The translations under genes and the position numbers were made by a program. This document shows, in pieces, positions 18,421-26,172 of a stretch of 53,700 nt of DNA. The notes under the pieces are model-generated. The model ran no database searches. It was given only the letters and a program-made list of their open reading frames with translations, and was not told the origin of the DNA. The stretch covers positions 1-53,700 of the forward strand of contig JAFYZV010000241.1 in the NCBI GenBank assembly GCA_017548525.1, read 5' to 3'. Positions within the stretch are counted from its first letter, which is position 1, and the number at the start of each line of letters is the position of its first letter. This DNA is from Prevotella sp. Lineage in GTDB: Bacteria; Bacteroidota; Bacteroidia; Bacteroidales; Bacteroidaceae.

Positions 18421-19206
18421 TTAAAGAGCGGCTTTCAGTCCTCGGATGACAGCGGAGGTGAAGCCCGCATGTTCCATCTCGTTGAGTCCACGGATAGTCA
18501 CACCGCCAGGGGTAGTGACTTTGTCGATGGCGGACTCGGGATGCTCGCCCGTCGCTTGCAGGAGTTCGACGGCTCCCTTGACGGTTTGCAGCACAATTTT
18601 CTCTGCGTCTTTCGCCTTGAAGCCTAATTCCACACCCCCTTCCACGGCGGCGCGGACATAGCGCATGGCGTAGGCGATGCCGCAAGAGGCGAGGGTGGTT
18701 CCCGCTGGGAGTAGCCGTTCCTCGGTGATAATGCTACTTCCGAGTTCATCAAAGATGCCCTTGATGGTAGCTGTCTGCGTGGTTGTCGCACCAATGGGTA
18801 CGATAAATGTCATGGATTGTTTCTCGGCGATAGCGATGTTGGGGATGGTGAGGAAGAAGGGCAATGTGCCTTCCTCGCCCTTATCCATCCAATCAGTTAC
18901 TTGTATAGACTTGATGCCCGCTGCCACCAATACCAATGACTGGCGACTATAATTGAGTGCGTCTTTGATACTTGTCAATACTTTTTCCACCAACCACGGC
19001 TTCACCACCACCATCACAATGTCTGCGCCTTTGACGGCGAGGTTGTTGTCGGTGGTGATGCTCACGCCTTTCTGTGCGAAATGGTCGAGGATGGGTTGAT
19101 AGGGGTCGCTGATAGTGATGTCTGTGGGCTGATAGGTGTTTGTCTTGAGCAGTCCTTCGACGATGGCGCCGCCCATGGCACCTGCTCCTATGACTGATAT
19201 TTTCAT
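18421..19206 (-). CDS. proC: Pyrroline-5-carboxylate reductase
   Basis: 261 residues. It reduces pyrroline-5-carboxylate to proline with NAD(P)H. The N-terminal Rossmann motif is VIGAGAMGGAIVEGL, and the C-terminal P5CR signature is VTTPGGVTIRGLNEMEHAGF. It is the last gene of the argR-led operon, 24 bases after argD, which links proline and arginine synthesis from glutamate. The same gene order occurs in Bacteroides thetaiotaomicron, to the best of my memory. Confidence 0.94.
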   Translation of the reverse strand: MKISVIGAGAMGGAIVEGLLKTNTYQPTDITISDPYQPILDHFAQKGVSITTDNNLAVKGADIVMVVVKPWLVEKVLTSIKDALNYSRQSLVLVAAGIKSIQVTDWMDKGEEGTLPFFLTIPNIAIAEKQSMTFIVPIGATTTQTATIKGIFDELGSSIITEERLLPAGTTLASCGIAYAMRYVRAAVEGGVELGFKAKDAEKIVLQTVKGAVELLQATGEHPESAIDKVTTPGGVTIRGLNEMEHAGFTSAVIRGLKAAL

Positions 19207-19250
19207 GATGGGGTTGATAGGATTAATGGGTTAAATGGGGTTGATGGGGG
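19207..19250. repeat. CCCATT-type low-complexity repeat across the argD-proC junction
   Basis: On the argD strand the sequence is a degenerate run of units such as CCCATCAA, CCCATTTAA and CCCATTAAT. The argD stop codon lies inside it, so the last residues of ArgD (SPINPI) are encoded by the repeat. Near-identical runs occur inside genes at 33446-33495, 35163-35207 and 37457-37497. Confidence 0.65.
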
Positions 19251-20388
19251 AGGTGAGAACCTTTTGTAATTTCTGTAGGAAGGTGTCTGCCTCGGCACGG
19301 GATAGGCAGAGAGGGGGTAGTAGGCGCAGGGTGTTGGTACCCGTGCATCCCGTGAAGCAGTGTTCATGGTAGATGAGTTGCTGTCGCACCTCGCTCTGAG
19401 GGATGTCGAGGTCTATGCCAATCATCAAGCCACGACCGCGCACGTCCGTGATATGGCTATTGGGACGGCTCTTCATCTCATGGAGCTTTTCCATCAGATA
19501 ATCGCCTATGATGCGGGCATTATCCACGAGGTTATCTTTTTTCATCACGTCGAGCACGGCGATGGCGGCGGCACATGCGAGGTGGTTACCGCCGAAAGTG
19601 GTTCCCAATTGCCCGAACACCGGCTTGAACTCGGGCGAAATCAGTACCGCCCCCATGGGGAAGCCGTTGCCGATGCCCTTTGCCACGGAGATGAGGTCGG
19701 GTTTGATTCCGAGCCATTGGTGTGCAAAAAACTTACCGCTGCGCCCATATCCACATTGTATCTCGTCGCAAATAAGCACCGTGCCATGTCTCTTGCAAGC
19801 CGCTTGCAGCCCTTGTGCGAACTCGGGTGTAGCCAGACGGATGCTGCCTACGCCTTGGATGCACTCCAAGATAACGGCACAGACATCGCCCTTTGCCAGT
19901 TCCTGCTCCCAAGCCTGTAGGTCATTGAGGGGCAGATAGGTCACATGTCCGTTGTCATTGATGGGTGCGATGATCTTGGGATTATTTGTCACCTCCACCG
20001 CCAATGAGGTACGCCCGTGGAAAGCCTTTTGTGCCGAAAGCACACGTGTACGTCCGTTGTGGAACGATGCCAGCTTGAGGCAGTTTTCGTTGGCTTCTGC
20101 GCCGCTGTTTATAAGAAACAGTTGGTAGTCGTCATATCTACTGATGCGCCCCAGCTTTTCGGCGAGGTGTATTTGCAGCGAGTTGATGACCGAGTTGCTG
20201 TAGAACCCCAATTGTCCCACTTGCTTACTCACTTGCTCCACATAGTGTGGGTGTGAATGTCCGATACTGATGACGGCATGTCCGCCGTATAGGTCGAGGT
20301 ACTCGTTCCCCTTGTCATCCCACACGTGACAGCCTTGGCCTTTGACGATGTTGATGTTGAATAATGGATATACGTTATATAAGTTCAT
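19231..20388 (-). CDS. argD: Acetyl- or succinylornithine aminotransferase
   Basis: 385 residues. This class III PLP aminotransferase makes N-acylornithine from N-acylglutamate semialdehyde. Motifs: LFLINSGAEANENCLKLA near 90-107, the PLP aspartate in LICDEIQCGYGRSGKF (208-220) and the Schiff-base lysine K237 in SVAKGIGNGFPMGA. In Bacteroidetes the intermediates are usually succinylated instead of acetylated, so the substrate may be succinylornithine. The start codon lies in a heptamer repeat (20382-20416) and the stop in a CCCATT-type repeat, so both gene ends are bounded by simple repeats. Confidence 0.93.
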   Translation of the reverse strand: MNLYNVYPLFNINIVKGQGCHVWDDKGNEYLDLYGGHAVISIGHSHPHYVEQVSKQVGQLGFYSNSVINSLQIHLAEKLGRISRYDDYQLFLINSGAEANENCLKLASFHNGRTRVLSAQKAFHGRTSLAVEVTNNPKIIAPINDNGHVTYLPLNDLQAWEQELAKGDVCAVILECIQGVGSIRLATPEFAQGLQAACKRHGTVLICDEIQCGYGRSGKFFAHQWLGIKPDLISVAKGIGNGFPMGAVLISPEFKPVFGQLGTTFGGNHLACAAAIAVLDVMKKDNLVDNARIIGDYLMEKLHEMKSRPNSHITDVRGRGLMIGIDLDIPQSEVRQQLIYHEHCFTGCTGTNTLRLLPPLCLSRAEADTFLQKLQKVLTSPINPI

Positions 20389-20416
20389 AGTTTATAGTTC
20401 ACAGTTCATAGTTCAT
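20382..20416. repeat. Five tandem AGTTCAT heptamers at the argD start codon
   Basis: Five 7-bp units occur head to tail: AGTTCAT, AGTTTAT, AGTTCAC, AGTTCAT, AGTTCAT. On the argD strand each intact unit reads ATGAACT, so extra ATGs appear upstream of the true start at 20388. From 20409 and 20416 they would open mini-frames ending after five codons. Confidence 0.75.
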
Positions 20417-20432
20417 TGTTGATGGAGTGGTG

Positions 20433-21443
20433 TTAGAAAGCTGATGGCTTGAGGCGAAGTCCTGTCGTCTCGTCGATGCCAAACATGATGTTCATGTTTT
20501 GTAGGGCTTGTCCCACGGCACCCTTTAGGAGGTTGTCGATGCAGGAGGTGATAAGGATTTTGCCATCGAACACATCCACATGGACGAGGCACTTATTGGT
20601 ATTGACCACCTGCTTGAGGTCTATCGCCTTGTCTATATAGTGCGTGAAGGCTGCCTCGCGGTAGAAGTCCTTGTATGTTGTGGCAATGTCACAACATACG
20701 GAACGGTCGCTTGGGAGCTTGACAACGCTTGTGGCGAAGATGCCCCGGGCGAAATCGCCGCGATACGGGATGAAGTCTATGGAGGCATCAAGGTGGCCTT
20801 GCACCTGACGGAGGCTTTGCTTGATTTCCGGCACATGCTGGTGTTTGAATGCTTTATAGATGCTCATGTTACCCATGCGCCATGAGAAGTGGGTCGTTGT
20901 CGACGGCTTCTGTCCTGCCCCAGTGGAACCAGTGATGGCGTTCACAGCTACATCTTGATTGATGAGATTCATGCTGGCGGCGGGGAGGAGTCCCAATTGG
21001 ATGCACGTGGCGAAACATCCAGGGTTGGCGACGTGTTGTGCCGTGGCTATCTGTGCCTTGTTGATTTCGGGCAGACCATATACGAAGTCATGTCTTTCGG
21101 GTGTAGGGTGCTGTGTGGCGACGGTCTCTGTGCCTTTCAGGCGAAAGTCTTGTGCAAGGTCGATGATTTTTACCCGCTCGGGGATGTCATGTTCGCGGAG
21201 GAACGCCTCGCTCTTCCCATGTCCGAAACAGAAGAAGACCACGTCCACCTCGTCAAAAGGAAGTTGGTCCGTGAAATGTAAATGGGTCTCGCCATACAAT
21301 CCTTCATGCACGTCGGTAATGGCGTTTCCCGCGTTGCTCTCGCTATGTACGAATACGATTTGGGCGCAGGGATGATTCACGAGCAGACGTATGAGTTCGC
21401 CCGCCGTATATCCTGCGCCTCCAAGAATGCCTATTTTAATCAT
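20433..21443 (-). CDS. argC: N-acyl-gamma-glutamyl-phosphate reductase
   Basis: 336 residues from ATG 21443, chosen because MIKIGILGGAGYTAGELIRL starts the family fold; an ATG at 21479 would add 12 residues and overlap the PspC gene. It reduces N-acylglutamyl phosphate to the semialdehyde with NADPH. The NADP motif GGAGYTAGEL is at 8-17 and the active-site cysteine C143 is in HVANPGCFAT. It follows the PspC gene by eight bases and precedes argD. Confidence 0.94.
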   Translation of the reverse strand: MIKIGILGGAGYTAGELIRLLVNHPCAQIVFVHSESNAGNAITDVHEGLYGETHLHFTDQLPFDEVDVVFFCFGHGKSEAFLREHDIPERVKIIDLAQDFRLKGTETVATQHPTPERHDFVYGLPEINKAQIATAQHVANPGCFATCIQLGLLPAASMNLINQDVAVNAITGSTGAGQKPSTTTHFSWRMGNMSIYKAFKHQHVPEIKQSLRQVQGHLDASIDFIPYRGDFARGIFATSVVKLPSDRSVCCDIATTYKDFYREAAFTHYIDKAIDLKQVVNTNKCLVHVDVFDGKILITSCIDNLLKGAVGQALQNMNIMFGIDETTGLRLKPSAF

Positions 21444-21451
21444 TATCCTTG

Positions 21452-21643
21452 TTATGGTTTGGGTGGCATCACAATCCACAGGATGATGTAGAGGGGGATG
21501 CCGCTGAACGCCGTGAAGAACGTAAGCAGGGTATATCCTACACGCATGATGGTCGGGTCGATGTCAAAATAGTCAGCCAAACCCGAGCAAACGCCACCGA
21601 TGATGCGGTCATACGACCGATAAAGTTTCTTTCCTGTTGACAT
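21452..21643 (-). CDS. PspC-domain small membrane protein
   Basis: 63 residues: KKLYRSYDRIIGGVCSGLADYFDID is the PspC signature, followed by one hydrophobic helix (LLTFFTAFSGIPLYIILWIVM). In enterobacteria PspC is a membrane sensor of the phage shock response; short single-domain forms are widespread with unknown roles. Here it sits between argG and argC in the arginine operon, with an inverted repeat in the 88-bp gap before it. Confidence 0.85.
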   Translation of the reverse strand: MSTGKKLYRSYDRIIGGVCSGLADYFDIDPTIMRVGYTLLTFFTAFSGIPLYIILWIVMPPKP

Positions 21644-21660
21644 AATCTATAACCTTTTAA

Positions 21661-21714
21661 GTTTCACTTGCATTTATTTGACGAAACGAGAGGGCAAAAG
21701 GTTGCAAGTGAAAC
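21661..21714. repeat. Perfect 12-bp inverted repeat between argG and the PspC gene
   Basis: GTTTCACTTGCA (21661-21672) and TGCAAGTGAAAC (21703-21714) pair exactly over a 30-nt spacer. It lies inside the operon, 17 bases after the argG stop. It could lower read-through or stabilise the upstream transcript; no T-run follows on the operon strand. Confidence 0.5.
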
Positions 21715-21731
21715 GTTTTTCCTTTCATGGC

Positions 21732-22931
21732 TTACCGTTCCTCATCGGGATGGATGCCATAAAATACCCGCAACGGGGTGCTGGAAACCTTGATGAATCC
21801 CTTTGCCTCGTCGGCTGTCCAGCCCGTCTGCGTCTCGCCGTACTCGCCGAGTTTCGACTTGGTGAGGTCGTCATTGGAGTCGATGCCCACCGTCTCGAAT
21901 CCGTAGGGACGCAACTTGAGGATAGCGGTGCCATTGACATGTCGCTGGCTACTCGTGAGCATCGCCTCGATGTCGGGCATCACAGGCTCAAGATATTGGC
22001 TCTCATGGAGGAACATGCCGTACCAGTTGGCGAGTTGGTCTTTCCAATACTGTTGCCATTTGCTCAATGTTGACTTCTCCAAGAGGCGGTGTGCCTCGAT
22101 GATGAGCTTAGGAGCCGCAGCCTCGAACCCCACACGTCCCTTGATGCCGATGATGGTATCGCCGACGTTGCAGTCGCGCCCGATAGCATACGATGCGCCA
22201 ATCTCCTCAATTTTCTGGATGGCTTTCACCTTGTCGTCGAATCTTTCACCGTTGACGGCTGCAATCTCGCCCTTCTCGAAGGTAATCTTCAGCATTGTCT
22301 CTTGTTCCTTGGCAGTGACGTGTTTGAGGTATGCTTCCTCGGGCAGGCCTTGTGTCGGGTCGAGCAATTCGCCGCCACAGATGCTGGTACCCCATATTCC
22401 CACATTGTAGGAATACTTCAGTTTGGTGAAGTCGGCAAAGAACCCATGCTCGTTGAGGTAATCGACTTCCTCCTTGCGAGTGAGCTTCTTGTCACGGGTG
22501 AGCGTGATGATCTCCACACCGGGAGCCATCACGAGGAACGTCATGTCGAAACGTATCTGGTCGTTACCCGCCCCTGTGGAACCGTGGGCGATGGCATCTG
22601 CGCCAATCTCCTTGGCATAGCGGGCGATGGCGATGGCTTGGAAGATTCGCTCGCTGCTCACGCTGATGGGGTAGCAATTATTGCGTAGCACGTTGCCGAA
22701 AATCATATACTTCAGCGACTTGGCGTAATATTCCTGCGTCACGTCGAGCGTTGCGTACTTCACTGCGCCCAGTTTATAGGCATTTTCCTCATTCTTCTTC
22801 AGTTGCTCCTCGCTGAACCCGCCCGTGTTGGCACATGCGGCATACACCTCATAGCCATCGTTGGTGAGTTTCATCACGGTATAAGAGGTGTCGAGACCTC
22901 CCGAGAATGCAACAACAACTTTCTTTTTCAT
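21732..22931 (-). CDS. argG: Argininosuccinate synthase
   Basis: 399 residues, the standard length. It condenses citrulline and aspartate with ATP. The PP-loop FSGGLDTS is at 9-16, and AHGSTGAGNDQIRFDMTF is the second conserved block. Its ATG overlaps the GNAT stop by four bases, indicating coupled translation. argH and the carbamoyltransferase gene are not in the window. Confidence 0.94.
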   Translation of the reverse strand: MKKKVVVAFSGGLDTSYTVMKLTNDGYEVYAACANTGGFSEEQLKKNEENAYKLGAVKYATLDVTQEYYAKSLKYMIFGNVLRNNCYPISVSSERIFQAIAIARYAKEIGADAIAHGSTGAGNDQIRFDMTFLVMAPGVEIITLTRDKKLTRKEEVDYLNEHGFFADFTKLKYSYNVGIWGTSICGGELLDPTQGLPEEAYLKHVTAKEQETMLKITFEKGEIAAVNGERFDDKVKAIQKIEEIGASYAIGRDCNVGDTIIGIKGRVGFEAAAPKLIIEAHRLLEKSTLSKWQQYWKDQLANWYGMFLHESQYLEPVMPDIEAMLTSSQRHVNGTAILKLRPYGFETVGIDSNDDLTKSKLGEYGETQTGWTADEAKGFIKVSSTPLRVFYGIHPDEER

Positions 22932-23524
22932 TTGCGTTTATCTATTAGTTTGATTCTTTCAATGACTTCTTTTGGCAATTTCGCAGGTAGTTGGTCTTCG
23001 GGGTCGAAGAGCATGGCGGTGCAGATGCAGTACTTGCGGTTGGTGCGGTGAAGCACGTCTTTGTTGATGCAACCCTCGCATCCGCGCCAAAAAGCCTCAT
23101 CGTCCGTCAGGTCGGCAAACGTGACTGGCTTGTAACCCAACTGGCTGTTCATCGTCATCACTGCCGCCCCGCTGGTGAGGCTGAATATCTTGGCGTGGGG
23201 CCACCGTATCCGCGCTAATGTGAAAGTCACGTTCTTGATGCGTTTGGAGATGCCCTTCCCACGGTAGTCGGGATGCACGATGAGTCCCGATGTGGTGACA
23301 TATTCCTTGTTGCCCCATGTCTCGATGTAGCTGAACCCGGCAAACTTCTCTCCGTCGAGGGCAATGACGGCCTTTGCCTCTCTCATCTTCGTGGTGAGGT
23401 AGTCGTGTGTTCGCTTTGCGATTCCTGTGCCTCTCACCTTCGCGGCATCTTCTATTGTTTTCAGTATGGTATCGACATATTTCTCATGTGAGGGGTCGGC
23501 GACCATGACTTGAATCTCTTCCAT
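22928..23524 (-). CDS. GNAT family N-acyltransferase in the arginine operon
   Basis: 198 residues with a GNAT fold; the acyl-CoA pyrophosphate loop is VHPDYRGKGISKRI at 83-96. The C-terminal third holds a cysteine group (RGCEGC, then CIC) that is unusual for GNATs. It lies between argR and argG and overlaps argG by four bases. Bacteroidetes make arginine through N-succinyl intermediates, and from memory the B. thetaiotaomicron gene in this position (BT3761) was proposed from mutant fitness data as the missing N-acylglutamate synthase. The same role is the best inference here. Confidence 0.78.
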   Translation of the reverse strand: MEEIQVMVADPSHEKYVDTILKTIEDAAKVRGTGIAKRTHDYLTTKMREAKAVIALDGEKFAGFSYIETWGNKEYVTTSGLIVHPDYRGKGISKRIKNVTFTLARIRWPHAKIFSLTSGAAVMTMNSQLGYKPVTFADLTDDEAFWRGCEGCINKDVLHRTNRKYCICTAMLFDPEDQLPAKLPKEVIERIKLIDKRK

Positions 23525-23561
23525 TTTTTTGTGTCGTTATGTTTCTTGTTCGTAAATGATG

Positions 23562-24044
23562 TTAGTCGTCTATGATGGTGGGGATAATCCCGCCCAATGA
23601 TTCCATAATCTCGTTGGGGTGGGTGCCATCCTTGATGACGATGAAGATAGTGTCGTCGCCCGCAATGGTGCCCAGGATTTCGGGGATATGGGAGTTGTCG
23701 ATGTTATAGGCGATTGCACTTGCATAGCCTGGTCGTGTCTTGATGACGCCCATGTTGCCCGAGAAGTTGAGCGAGATGAACCCCGGAGTCTCCAGCATGT
23801 CACGCGCCGTGGCGTGTTTATGCACCCGTTTGTACATCGTCTCATTGGGCAACACATAGACATATTTGCCGTTCATGCTGGCAGCCTTGGCGACTTTCAG
23901 TTGTTTGAGGTCACGGCTTAATGTTGCCTGTGTCAATGTGAAACCCTCGTTCTGTAAGGCTTGCAGCACCTCTTCCTGGCTACCTAATTCCTTGCTTGAG
24001 ATAAGCATCTTGAGGGTTTCGATACGGCTGTTCTTGACTTTCAT
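23562..24044 (-). CDS. argR: Arginine repressor
   Basis: 160 residues from ATG 24044, preferred to the ATG at 24083 because the promoter -7 element overlaps that upstream codon. The N-terminal winged helix contains SQEEVLQALQNEGFTLTQAT followed by LSRDL, and the C-terminal hexamerisation domain has GTIAGDDTIFIVI, where the paired aspartates bind arginine in known ArgR proteins. It is the first gene of the arginine operon and probably controls it through the ARG-box-like site just upstream. Confidence 0.93.
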   Translation of the reverse strand: MKVKNSRIETLKMLISSKELGSQEEVLQALQNEGFTLTQATLSRDLKQLKVAKAASMNGKYVYVLPNETMYKRVHKHATARDMLETPGFISLNFSGNMGVIKTRPGYASAIAYNIDNSHIPEILGTIAGDDTIFIVIKDGTHPNEIMESLGGIIPTIIDD

Positions 24045-24046
24045 TA

Positions 24047-24060
24047 TGTATAAATATTCA
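24047..24060 (-). promoter_or_regulatory. ARG-box-like operator before argR
   Basis: On the minus strand the site reads TGAATATTTATACA, close to the E. coli ARG box consensus TGAATAATTATTCA. It lies between the -7 element and the argR start, over the expected transcription start, which suits arginine-dependent autorepression of the whole operon. No second adjacent box was seen. Confidence 0.55.
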
Positions 24061-24071
24061 ATTTGCGGCTG

Positions 24072-24103
24072 CAAAAGTACCATTTTTCACGCACACAGCC
24101 AAA
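24072..24103 (-). promoter_or_regulatory. Promoter of the argR-proC operon
   Basis: On the minus strand a -33 TTTG (24100-24103) and a -7 TACTTTTG (24072-24079) are separated by exactly 20 nt. The argR ATG is 28 bases downstream. Confidence 0.75.
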
Positions 24104-24195
24104 TGTTTTTGCATAAAAATGTAATTTTCCCTTGCAAAAAGTCAACGTTTGTTATGAGATAATGTACCAAAACGGTAACATCTCGTGCCAATTTT

Positions 24196-24500
24196 TGTTG
24201 AAAAATACAGACAAAACGACACTCAGAAAATGATGCGAAATAGAGTTGTCCAGGATAACTGAGTAGTCCGAAATGTCCAAAAAATCCAGTTTTTCTGGGC
24301 GGAAGCGGCAATTTAACATCTCTTGTGTGGCAGTCATCAGATATAACTGCCGCTATAGACCCCCGAAAAAGGGGCTTTTTGGGGGTATAACTGCCGCACA
24401 AAAAAAGTTAAAATGCCATATCTATAGACCATAAATACTGTCTCCTTTTGCTATAACCTTGATAATCAACAAATTACAGAAATCGCCAAAAACGGCGTTT
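24196..24500 (+). repeat. Palindrome-rich 305-bp repeat, left copy (inverted relative to 37971-38277)
   Basis: This copy matches the reverse complement of 37971-38277 along its whole length; by eye about 85% of positions agree, with an identical block of about 50 bp. Inside are nested palindromes: CGGCAATTTAAC, GCGGCAGT-like and AACTGCCGC arms, and CCCCCGAAAAAGGGGC. It fills most of the argR-GH28 divergent gap and ends in a weak terminator-like hairpin. No convincing gene is present in it, nor in 24501-24630. Confidence 0.85.
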
Positions 24501-24664
24501 TTTTCGCCTTTGTGTGTGTTAATTGGAAAAGAAGCCCGCCATTTTCGCCTATTTTGTGACTATTTCTTGACATTTTACGGGTTTGTGGGGTGTCCCAAAT
24601 GAACGTGAAAGTGTTTAATTAGTTAAATTATTTGCAAAAAAAGTTTTTATTTAGAAAAATTGAT

Positions 24665-24672
24665 TATCTTTG
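24665..24672 (+). promoter_or_regulatory. -7 element in front of the GH28 gene and the polysaccharide locus
   Basis: TATCTTTG matches the Bacteroidetes consensus and lies 29 bases before the ATG at 24701. It shows that an upstream in-frame ATG at 24632 is outside the transcript. A -33 TTTG at the right spacing is not exact. Confidence 0.6.
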
Positions 24673-24700
24673 CGGATATTCTAATAATTTTTGGCTAATC

Positions 24701-26107
24701 ATGAAGATAATCTTAACGGTTTGTGCCTTTTTGGTTTCAGTATTGTCCTTGGAGGCACAGCACGTTTATGATGCGATAGATTTTGGGGCGAAGGGCAATG
24801 GCGTTGACGATGACGCGACATCTATCCAGGCAGCCATCGACCGATGCTCACAAGAGGGTGGAGGAACCGTGTTGTTGCGTGGGCAACATGTTTTTGTTTG
24901 CGGTCCCTTGCAATTGAAATCCCATGTGAACTTGCATTTGGAATCTACCGCCGTGTTGAAAGCCAATCCCGACGAGAGGATTTATCATCTGAGTGCCTTC
25001 GGGAAGAACGAGGGCGAGGGCATGATGTGGATTTTTGCCAACCATGCAGAGAATATCTCCATTACGGGAAAGGGTACTATCCACGGCAACGGCATCGCCT
25101 TCATGGGAGCGGAACTCGATGATTCATACGAGTTGAAACCCGTCACCACGTTTGATCCACGCCCCCATGTGCTGACACTGACCGATGTGAAAAACCTCAC
25201 CATCCGCGACGTGACTATTAAGGAAGGGGCTTATTGGACGGTGCATCTCATCGGGTGCGACGGTGCCGTGATAGACGGCATCAACCTCCTCAACAACCTC
25301 AAGATACGCAATGGCGACGGGATAGACCTCGACCATTCCAAGAATGTGCGAATCGCCAATTGCTATATCACGAGCGGGGATGACTGCATCTGCCTGAAGA
25401 ATAGGCGCGAGTTTGAGCAGTATGGCTCTTGCCGCGACATCACGGTGACCAATTGCGTGATGACATCCCGCTCTTGCGCCATCAAGATTGGTAGCGAGAA
25501 CATGGACTCCATTTATAACGTGATGTTCGACAACTGCATCATCACCGCCTCGAACCGAGGATTGGGTATCCAGAATCGTGACGAGGGGACGGTGACAGAT
25601 GTCACCTTCTCCAATATCCAGATGGACTGCCGCCTGTGGTCGGATGTGTGGTGGGGCAAGGCGGAGCCTATCTATGTTACCAGCTATCCACGTGCCAATG
25701 GCAACCACAAGGATGCCAACTGGCGATTCCCCAAGGGGCAGATCGAGGGCAGATGTGGCGAGGTGGCTCGCATACGGTTCAATAACATCACTGCCACAAG
25801 CGAGAACGGCTGTTTCATCGGTGGCGACACGCAGGACAAAGTACACCATATATATATAAATAATGTGTACTTGACGATGCGCAAGACTACCCCATACGAG
25901 GGCGGTGTGTACGACAAGCGACCTTGCAAGGGCGAGGGCTTTGTCACAGGCAAGGTACACGGCATCTATGTCGATACGGCAAGTGACATCCTGGTTGATG
26001 GGTTGTATGTGGATTGGGGACAAGGGACATTCCCCAAGCGTGGCTTCGCCCATTGGGAAAAATATTGCCAACGCTTTGTCATCAAGAATGAAATCGACGG
26101 CCTTTAG
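24701..26107 (+). CDS. Secreted GH28 family glycosidase (polygalacturonase-like)
   Basis: 468 residues from ATG 24701 with a signal peptide ending SLEAQ (residue 20). The right-handed beta-helix starts with the pectate-lyase-3-like AIDFGAKGNGVDDDATSIQA. The catalytic aspartates of GH28 are visible as NGD (N204, D206) and SGDDCI (D227, D228). The usual GHG histidine motif is absent; SRSCAIKIGSE occurs at that place, with AIK standing for RIK. This pattern is seen in GH28 members acting on side chains or rhamnogalacturonan, so plain polygalacturonase activity should not be assumed. It is the first gene of the locus, 65 bases before the SusC gene. Confidence 0.85.
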   Translation: MKIILTVCAFLVSVLSLEAQHVYDAIDFGAKGNGVDDDATSIQAAIDRCSQEGGGTVLLRGQHVFVCGPLQLKSHVNLHLESTAVLKANPDERIYHLSAFGKNEGEGMMWIFANHAENISITGKGTIHGNGIAFMGAELDDSYELKPVTTFDPRPHVLTLTDVKNLTIRDVTIKEGAYWTVHLIGCDGAVIDGINLLNNLKIRNGDGIDLDHSKNVRIANCYITSGDDCICLKNRREFEQYGSCRDITVTNCVMTSRSCAIKIGSENMDSIYNVMFDNCIITASNRGLGIQNRDEGTVTDVTFSNIQMDCRLWSDVWWGKAEPIYVTSYPRANGNHKDANWRFPKGQIEGRCGEVARIRFNNITATSENGCFIGGDTQDKVHHIYINNVYLTMRKTTPYEGGVYDKRPCKGEGFVTGKVHGIYVDTASDILVDGLYVDWGQGTFPKRGFAHWEKYCQRFVIKNEIDGL

Positions 26108-26172
26108 GGCTTTGCATATAAGAAAACAATGAAAGATCATTTTAATTATCATTATTTTAATCAATAACAATT

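Noticed and set aside
24087..24401. A 104-codon minus-strand frame whose protein is similar to a 70-codon plus-strand frame at 38072-38284 (both start MCGSYTP).
   Set aside because: Both lie in the two copies of the palindromic repeat. Base changes between the copies are not concentrated at third codon positions and alter many residues, and the frames follow the stem sequence. The similarity comes from the DNA repeat, not from a protein gene.
24632..24700. Longer start for the GH28 gene.
   Set aside because: The codon at 24632 is upstream of the -7 element at 24665-24672, and the ATG at 24701 begins a normal signal peptide.
25124..26170. 348-codon minus-strand frame opposite the GH28 gene.
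   Set aside because: It mirrors the GH28 coding sequence; the GH28 motifs are clear and the antisense product shows nothing recognisable.
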